DNA of 57,500 nt from Symbiodinium natans (lineage: Eukaryota > Sar > Dinophyceae > Suessiales > Symbiodiniaceae): NCBI GenBank assembly GCA_905221605.1, contig CAJNDS010001446.1:1366315-1423814 (forward strand), written 5' to 3'. The notes under the pieces were generated by a model. The model searched no databases. It saw nothing but the letters and a program-made list of their open reading frames with translations, and was not told the origin of the DNA. Shown here piece by piece: positions 52,415 to 57,500 of the stretch (position 1 is the first letter of the stretch; each line of letters begins with the position of its first letter). Position numbers and translations under genes: made by a program.

Positions 52415-53303
52415 GACCCTCGAGCTGCCCATCTGGTTTGTGGGCGTGCTGAGCACCTTCGCGCTCCTGGGCTGCTTCTGCTCCCTGGCGCTGGGCATCC
52501 TCCTCGGCCGCCGCTGCCTGCAGTACGTGGCCCGGGTGGAGCCGGGGGAGTCCGAGGATGATTCGCCCCAGCTGTCGTTCAGATCCGCAGTCCGCATCTT
52601 GGTAGGTTCGTGGTGCCCTTTCCCTTTTTTTGGGGGGTTCAAGGTTCGGTTCTTTTAATCTCAGGGTGCCCTTGTTATCATATGGTGACTGGGGCTACCA
52701 AGGCAAACGCCCATCAAGCTTTCTGAGGCTTCCGGTCCAGCTCTGCTGGACGGACCGGGAAACCCAAAGAGGCAAGTCGTGCCGCAAGTTTTCCGGCGAC
52801 TTCAGTGACGCGGAACCCGGGCTTATGCAGCACATCAGCACGCTGCAGATGGTTTCGCTGAACACCTCGAAGAGTGAAGAGGCGCATGCTAGGCTTTAGG
52901 GGTTTAGGGGTTTAGGGGTTTAGGGGTTTAGGGGTTTAGGGGTTTAGGGGTTTAGGGGTTTAGGGGTTTAGGGGTTCGGGGTTTAGGGGTTTAGGGGTTC
53001 AGGGGTTTAGGGGTTTAGGGGTTTAGGGGTTTAGGGGTTCAGGGGTTTAGGGGCTGAGGGGCTTAGGGGTTTAGAGGTCAAATTAGGGGTTAGGGTTTTA
53101 GTTTTAGGGGTTTAGGAATTGGCGAAGATGCGCGACCCACTCGAAGCCTTCGACAAGCGGTTATGTTCTGTTCTGTTGTGCTTTTGAGCCCCAGCGTTTC
53201 CTTAAGCGCGAAAAGAACAGCGGGCAGGAGTCCGACATGGCGAAGTTGAGCACCATGTTCGTCCAGAAGGATTCGACCGACGTGTCATTCAGCTCAAAAG
53301 CAG
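52415..53303 (+). CDS. Membrane protein segment, three exons
   Basis: Exon 52415-52601 has one transmembrane helix (IWFVGVLSTFALLGCFCSLA then LGILL) followed by a basic and acidic tail (GRRCLQYVARVEPGESEDDS...); nearly all codons end in G/C. Donor GTAGGT at 52602. Exon 52741-52887 after GGTCCAG is polar (LCWTDRETQRGKSCRKFSGD ... LNTSKSEEAHA) with a GC donor. Exon 53195-53303 after GCCCCAG reads RFLKREKNSGQESDMAKLST ... VSFSSKA. All junctions are phase 0. Intron 1 contains a family-A element, intron 2 a TTTAGGGG array. Cytoplasmic tail of a membrane receptor or channel is plausible; family unknown. Confidence 0.62.
52602..52702. mobile_element. Family-A element starting at a splice donor
   Basis: Begins GTAGGTTCGTGGTGCCC exactly at the donor of exon 52415-52601 and ends GGTGACTGGGGCTACCAAG. 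The best acceptor lies 38 bp further, at 52740. Confidence 0.65.
52895..53075 (+). repeat. TTTAGGGG variant array
   Basis: About 20 units; occupies the intron between exons 52741-52887 and 53195-53303. Confidence 0.94.
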
Positions 53304-53399
53304 GTTCGCTTCGGCAGGGTCGGAGGTTTATATTCTCTGCTTACCGTTTTCGTCGGTTGCAAGGAGTGTTTCCATTGGCTTGTTGAAGGAGTACGGCGT

Positions 53400-53930
53400 A
53401 CGGGTAGTGCTTGCCAGCTAGCGTTCCCACTATCACGACAAGTGCGACTACGCCTACCACTGCCGCTAACATACCCGGCCTCTGCCAACGCCAGTGCCAC
53501 TGTCTAATGCTGTTGCTACTGCCACCGCTACTGCTGCTGTGGCTTTTGCTGCTGCTGCTGCCGCCGTCGCTGCTGCTACTACTGCTACTGCTGAGCCGTG
53601 GTTGCTATGGCTACAGTACCGTCAACAACTCCTGTCACGGTCTGCTCAACACGCCGTTAAGGTCAGAGGACAAAGCAAAGAGCCCCGCAGAGCCACCGCC
53701 GCCGCATCCCCAGCCTGGGTTTGCAGACTTTCTGTCAAGCAGGTTTAAGGCTGAATCTCGGGGGCATGCCGGCCCTAAACCCGAAAACCCTAAACCCTAA
53801 ACCCTGAACCCTAAACCCTAAACCCTAACTCCCTAAAACGCCCCGAGCCTCCGTTTCTTGGGCCGTTCTTGGGGCGTTGTTGGAGCCCCACTTTGGGGCT
53901 GCAACTTCTTCGGACCTCAGCTCTATCACT
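53400..53930. other. No supportable gene; CTG/GCC trinucleotide tract
   Basis: Trinucleotide-like sequence 53500-53600 gives poly-Leu or poly-Ala frames. A short CCCTAAA array lies at 53773-53830. Nothing convincing otherwise. Confidence 0.5.
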
Positions 53931-54061
53931 AAATGCAAGAATAAAAAGTTAGGGTTTAAACCAAAACTTTAGGGTGTAGGGCTTAGGGTTTAGGGTGTAT
54001 GTGTAAATATATATGCTGTATATAAAGGTATATAAAGGTATATCATGCAACCAAAACGAAA

Positions 54062-54214
54062 CTAGCAATTAAACACATTATCTATATCGGGTTTAGGTTT
54101 CTCGGGCTCTGGATGTGGTTCATCATCAACATTGTTTTTAGGAAATTGTTTGTTTAAACGTTTGCGTATTTCCCTTTTCTGCTTTCGTATTCTGCCTTAA
54201 TCTCTGCTTGTCAT
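54062..54214 (-). pseudogene. Small viral-type ORF with an in-frame stop
   Basis: ATG at 54214 overlaps the stop of the upstream ORF (ATGA). Codon 6 is TAA, after which the frame stays open for 44 codons (RIRKQKREIRKRLNKQFPKN then a Pro/Glu/Asp-rich tail) to TAG. Basic N-terminal half, acidic C-terminal half. A nonsense mutation is the simplest reading; TAA recoding is an alternative. Function unknown. Confidence 0.45.
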
Positions 54215-54530
54215 TCGTCGTTTAGTTTGCCTTCTTTCCTTAAATTACCTAGCTTCGCTAAATAACCTTTCAAGAATATATTTAGTTCCGACTTCGGATG
54301 TAACGCGTAATGGAAATGGGCATCCCAGTTTTCGTGTTTTATTTTGTGTCCGCATTCTTCGCATAATTGGCTCCCTTTTGCTCTCTCTTCTCTTCTCGCT
54401 TGGTTATATTCCTTCTGTTTTTTTTGTAGCATTTTCTTTTCGCTTCACGGCACCCATTACAAGTTTTAAAGCCGTCAAACTCTTCATCATCTTTAGTCGC
54501 GCAACATGATTTACACACTCGCTTATCCAT
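54211..54530 (-). pseudogene. Zinc-finger-like viral protein, frameshifted
   Basis: Starts at ATG 54530 with MDKRVCKSCCATKDDEEFDG and a second CxxC (CNGCREAKRKC). The frame shifts near an A8 run (about 54424-54431). The continuation in the other frame is Lys/Arg-rich and has CEECGHK then an HFHYALH motif, a CC/HH-type finger. Such paired Cys-cluster plus basic-linker proteins are common in algal large dsDNA viruses. Either an indel or programmed slippage; decay is more likely given the neighbours. Confidence 0.55.
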
Positions 54531-54561
54531 CTTAACATATTAAAAAGTCTAGTCTTTAGGC

Positions 54562-54831
54562 ATGGTTAGGCTGAAAAAACCTTCTAATACTGGGTCTTGG
54601 AGTACCATACTTTACTTTTTTCGGTTCTGGGTTCCTATTATTGCTACTTATACCGAAAAAGTATATACTTTTTTTTCCAGGGTCTACTCCAAAGCTAAGA
54701 ATATTTTTACTAAGATTAGAACATTTGAACGAGCAATGGGCAATAGGGGGCACATCTCCAAACTAATTAACCATTACCGCACTCTTATGATACGCCTATG
54801 GTATAGCGAAGCACGCGGGGTGAAGAAATGA
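54562..54831 (+). CDS. Hypothetical 89-aa ORF in the viral island
   Basis: ATG 54562, on the + strand between minus-strand ORFs, 31 bp from the divergent zinc-finger ORF. Begins MVRLKKPSNTGSWSTILYFF, has one probable membrane segment (residues 15-32) and a basic C-terminal half. The overlapping minus frame has no ATG. Confidence 0.4.
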   Translation: MVRLKKPSNTGSWSTILYFFRFWVPIIATYTEKVYTFFSRVYSKAKNIFTKIRTFERAMGNRGHISKLINHYRTLMIRLWYSEARGVKK

Positions 54832-54894
54832 TGTCTGGGACTTAATGCTGATCTATACACTGTCATTTACATGTGTAATCACAACTTTAAGTAT

Positions 54895-55092
54895 TTATTT
54901 CAATATTTCATGTAACTCATAAAACTCAAGCAAGAATTTACATCGTTTCTTATACTGACTTAAATGCTGGTAATCCTCTAGTTCATCTATTATAGCACTT
55001 AACCTAGCGTTATACATTCTTATCTTTCTTCGTTCAATTAACCAAGCACTTTTGTTTTCTTTCTTTTCTTTCTTAAAACACAAACAATCCAT
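54895..55092 (-). CDS. Hypothetical 65-aa viral-type protein
   Basis: ATG 55092. Begins MDCLCFKKEKKENKSAWLIE; charged, helix-rich, no known domain. The 29 bp before it is AT-rich. Bases 54832-54894 appear non-coding. Confidence 0.5.
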   Translation of the reverse strand: MDCLCFKKEKKENKSAWLIERRKIRMYNARLSAIIDELEDYQHLSQYKKRCKFLLEFYELHEILK

Positions 55093-55121
55093 ATTATTAT
55101 TACTATTACATATATATTAAT

Positions 55122-55528
55122 TCAACTTTTGAAAATGCGCTGTTTCAACTCATCAATTTCAACTTCTATCCGTTCTATGTCTTTTCTGATGACTTCAATG
55201 TCTGTAGTGTTTTCTTCTATTCTTTGTTCGCATTCTTCAGGTGTTATTTTGTTTGCGGTGCCCCGTCCAGTGTCACATATTTCAACGCTTCCCATTTGCT
55301 TCTCAGTTTTAAATCTACCGTTATCATCAGGCGACACATGGCGGCCACCAAATTTTAAATTATGCCTATCTTCTACTATGTTAGTTGTTATTATGTTGTT
55401 TTCTTTCACAGTTTTTTGGTTTCTTTATGATATGACTGACGCTTACACTTACAAGGGATAAAAGGAACACCTTTAGCATTGATGAAAAGACCTTTATTTT
55501 TGTCACTGTCACTGCTGCTATCACTCAT
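55122..55528 (-). pseudogene. Coiled-coil viral-type protein, frameshifted at an A6 run
   Basis: The first part, 55528-55406 (40 aa), begins MSDSSSDSDKNKGLFINAKG with a CxC and ends at TGA. A second frame, open from a TAA just upstream, overlaps it and continues to 55122 (VKENNIITTNIVEDRHNLKF ... coiled coil EECEQRIEENTTDIEVIRKD). The second part has no ATG near its start, so the two were probably one ORF broken by a 1-nt indel in AAAAAA near 55414. Confidence 0.5.
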
Positions 55529-55533
55529 TTATA

Positions 55534-55695
55534 TTATTTAGACTTCTTACTATTTTTCAAACAAATAATAACTGACTTTACAAACTCTAATGACAAATAA
55601 CAACACCGTTTAATTTTATTATTAGTTATTACCTGTTGTTCTATTACTTCTAAACCATTTATGGTTTCAATATAGGTTTCATACTTTGTATCCAT
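55534..55695 (-). CDS. Hypothetical 53-aa viral-type protein
   Basis: ATG 55695 to TAA 55534. Begins MDTKYETYIETINGLEVIEQ; C-terminal half basic and hydrophobic. It lies 5 bp before the next minus-strand ORF and is divergent from the ATPase across 37 bp. Confidence 0.5.
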   Translation of the reverse strand: MDTKYETYIETINGLEVIEQQVITNNKIKRCCYLSLEFVKSVIICLKNSKKSK

Positions 55696-55732
55696 TATAT
55701 ATTTAAATCATATAATTTCTAATTAGGTATTA
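55696..55732. promoter_or_regulatory. Divergent AT-rich promoter region
   Basis: Only 37 bp separate two divergent start codons. It contains ATATATTTAAATCATATAA, TATA-like in both directions. Inferred from position and composition only. Confidence 0.35.
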
Positions 55733-56236
55733 ATGAGTAAAACCATACCAAAAGTGGAACCGATAGACATACCCGAGTATAAATATAAAAATAGCAAATA
55801 TGAAATGATGCCTAACTTACCCGCTAGGATGCTATGTGTTGCCTCTTCAACTGGAGGAAAGACGGTGCTTATTCAAAATCTTATATTGAAAATCTACCGA
55901 GGTTCATTTGAAAGGATATACATATTTTCACCTAGTGTTCATCTTGATGACACTTGGACGGCAGTTAAGAAATACATAAGCGATGTTATGAAGGTTACTG
56001 AGAAGGAACAGGTATATTATGAAGACTATGACCCAATAGCACTGAAGAAGATAATAGACACTCAGCATAAAGTCATTGATTTTCAAAAGAAGGACAAACA
56101 AAAGGATGTATGTAGTATTTTAATAGTGGTGGATGACTTTAGTGACGGCCCGCGATTCGTAAGATATTCAAATATCTTACATGGCTTATTCACTCGCGGA
56201 AGACACAACGCAGTGAGCGTCATCTTTAAATCCTAA
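55733..56236 (+). CDS. A32-like (FtsK/HerA) viral DNA-packaging ATPase, 3' truncated
   Basis: 167 codons from ATG. Walker A-type P-loop ASSTGGKT at residues 37-44, FSPS after the second strand (65-68), Walker B hydrophobic run ILIVVDD at 129-135, and the family's C-terminal Arg/His motif FTRGRHNAVSVIF at 153-165. In the family such proteins pump genome DNA into the capsid. Relatives run about 220-280 residues with a Gln-containing sensor soon after GRHN..S; here the frame ends with KS and TAA from the first CCCTAAA units. The truncation point equals the island boundary, so it cannot be functional. Confidence 0.78.
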   Translation: MSKTIPKVEPIDIPEYKYKNSKYEMMPNLPARMLCVASSTGGKTVLIQNLILKIYRGSFERIYIFSPSVHLDDTWTAVKKYISDVMKVTEKEQVYYEDYDPIALKKIIDTQHKVIDFQKKDKQKDVCSILIVVDDFSDGPRFVRYSNILHGLFTRGRHNAVSVIFKS

Positions 56237-56330
56237 ACCCTAAACCCTAAGCCCTAACCCTAAACCCTAAACCCTAAACCCTAAACCCTAAACCCTAAAC
56301 CCTAAACCCTAAACCCTAAACCCTAACCCC
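56230..56330 (-). repeat. CCCTAAA array abutting the viral ATPase
   Basis: Starts inside the last ATPase codons (TTTAAATCCTAAACCC) and runs about 14 units to a poly-C tract (56326-56345). Confidence 0.95.
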
Positions 56331-56349
56331 CCCCCCGCCCCCCCCAAAG

Positions 56350-56775
56350 CTTAGCCACCCGAGGCCGCCGAAGGGCCAGGGGTCGCCGAAGTCGCCCTCG
56401 AGGCCCCGATCATGCACGCTCCTGGATCGCGTCGACCTGCGGTAAGAGGTTTGGGTTTTTGGGGTTTAGGGTTCGGGATTTTAGGGTTTGGGGTTTGGGG
56501 TTCGGAGTTTGGGGTTTAGGGTTCGGGATGTAGGGTTTAGGGTTTGGGGTTTGGGGTTTAGGGTTTGGGGTTTGTAGTTTCGGGTTCGGGTTCAGGGTTT
56601 ACAGGGGGGGCCCCTTGCCTGGGCCCATGTAACAAGAAGAAGAAGAAGCCCATGGCCACAAGATGCTGAAGATACCAGCACCTCCCCCCACGAGCGCCAC
56701 AAGAAGCGCCAGAAGAAGTGGTGTGGCGGAGGTCGTGGAAGGCCCCAGAACTCTTTTGGAGGGTCCGGGTCCTGA
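56350..56775 (+). CDS. Two candidate exons, basic protein
   Basis: 56350-56441 (after CCAAAG) LSHPRPPKGQGSPKSPSRPR then SCTLLDRVDLR to GTAAGA. 56605-56775 (after TTTACAG) is open for 56 codons: GGPLAWAHVTRRRRSPWPQD then a Lys/Arg-rich stretch (ERHKKRQKKWCGGGRGRPQN) to TGA. The phases do not join directly. Confidence 0.38.
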
Positions 56776-57162
56776 TAGCGTTTAGGGTTTAGACGGCTTA
56801 GACATCGAATTCTAGTCACTATAAGAAGAACACCCATCCCAACCAAATAGTTTTCGTTGCGGCTTGTTGAGAGGCTAGGCGCAGGCTGTGGGTTCAGGGC
56901 TCAGGATTCCTTTGCTGAAGTGCTGGCGCTTTCCGGGTTTTACAGACCCCAAGACCCCCTTGGGTTGCAGTACACAAAAAACAAGGCTGCGAAGCGGCCT
57001 TTGGGATGGAAGGTCACAAGGATGACTGGGTCATTTTATGGGGGGGGGTGGCTTTTAAGTCCCCCTTTTTCGGGGGGGGTCATATGACAAAAGGTACTAA
57101 TGGGGAGCCTAAGCTAGAACACCCCCCTCCATGTGCGTGTCCAGCTACATCTAGGGAAGTAG

Positions 57163-57269
57163 CCGGTTCTTCCAGAGCCTTCCGAAACAGAAGCGCTCTT
57201 CGCCTCGAGCCAGACGCCAGACGGCGCTGAGCTCCGCGGTCTACGATGCTGCGAAGCACGTCTTAAAAG
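57163..57269 (+). CDS. Candidate exon (35 codons), basic
   Basis: After GGAAGTAG: RFFQSLPKQKRSSPRARRQT then ALSSAVYDAAKHVLK to GTCTCA. Another piece (DSFAEVLALS, about 56908-56936, then YTKNKAAKRPLGWK after TTGCAG to GTCACA) lies upstream. The gene probably continues past the window end. Confidence 0.43.
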
Positions 57270-57500
57270 GTCTCAGATTGGAGCTTAGGGTTTTGGGAGT
57301 CAGGGTTTAAGTCTTATGCGGCTCTTATACCGACATCAAGTTCAACAAGACCCAAGACAAGTTATATACATCCAAGCGATTCCTTGGACCTTCCCGTTAC
57401 CTTTGACAAGGCTCGATGCAGATGGTCTTACTGGTTCTCAGTCGAGAGTTTGGGAATAGGCACCTTACATAATCCCCTAGTCCCGCCAAAACCCGAAACC

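Larger units (their letters stand above)
54000..56230. mobile_element. Endogenous viral fragment (polinton-like/NCLDV-type), decayed
   Basis: An AT-rich island, unlike its surroundings, with compact small ORFs (gaps of 5-40 bp, one ATGA overlap), mostly on the minus strand, and a divergent packaging ATPase. TTTAGGG-like sequence lies on the left (53947-54000) and a CCCTAAA array on the right (56230). Three ORFs carry frameshifts or stops and the ATPase is truncated, so it is a fossil. No capsid gene is present. A protist-infecting dsDNA virus is the likely source. Confidence 0.7.

Noticed and set aside
54556-54753. 65-codon minus-strand frame in the viral island
   Set aside because: It has no ATG (starts GTG with no internal Met); the overlapping + frame has an ATG.

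Overview
The window looks like dinoflagellate nuclear DNA (alveolate, probably Suessiales/Symbiodiniaceae-like). This is inferred from plant-type telomere units (TTTAGGG/CCCTAAA) scattered in both orientations, very GC-rich coding pieces with G/C at third positions, small exons between short introns, likely GC and GA splice donors beside GT, and a secreted Ser/Thr-rich protein. No rRNA, tRNA, CRISPR array or prokaryotic operon was seen.

Layout: from 1 to about 53.9 kb, dozens of telomere-type arrays (30-450 bp) alternate with unique GC-rich pieces of 50-200 bp. Many unique pieces read as exons on the + strand (AG before, GT/GC/GA after, open frame). The introns hold either telomere-type arrays or short terminal-inverted-repeat elements. 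Several elements fill an intron almost exactly and behave like introners. In two elements a telomere array has been inserted, one flanked by a 7-bp duplication. A single short open segment means little at this GC content, so most exon calls are tentative; the + strand was read most closely. The best gene models are 41.4-43.2 kb (signal peptide, Cys-rich domain, Ser/Thr-rich stalk, sushi-like module over three exons), 52.4-53.3 kb (membrane protein, three exons), 10.7-11.3 kb, 24.46-24.82 kb and 25.07-27.19 kb.

Two AT-rich islands interrupt this pattern. The one at 25.9-26.99 kb lies in a candidate intron and carries five strong inverted repeats. The one at 54.0-56.23 kb is a compact cluster of small ORFs plus an A32-like (FtsK/HerA) packaging ATPase, typical of a small eukaryotic dsDNA virus or polinton-like virus of protists. 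The ATPase is cut off exactly where a CCCTAAA array begins, and three neighbouring ORFs carry frameshifts or a stop, so it looks like a decaying endogenous viral fragment captured at a telomere-healed break. After it (56.3-57.5 kb) the exon/intron pattern resumes and runs off the window.
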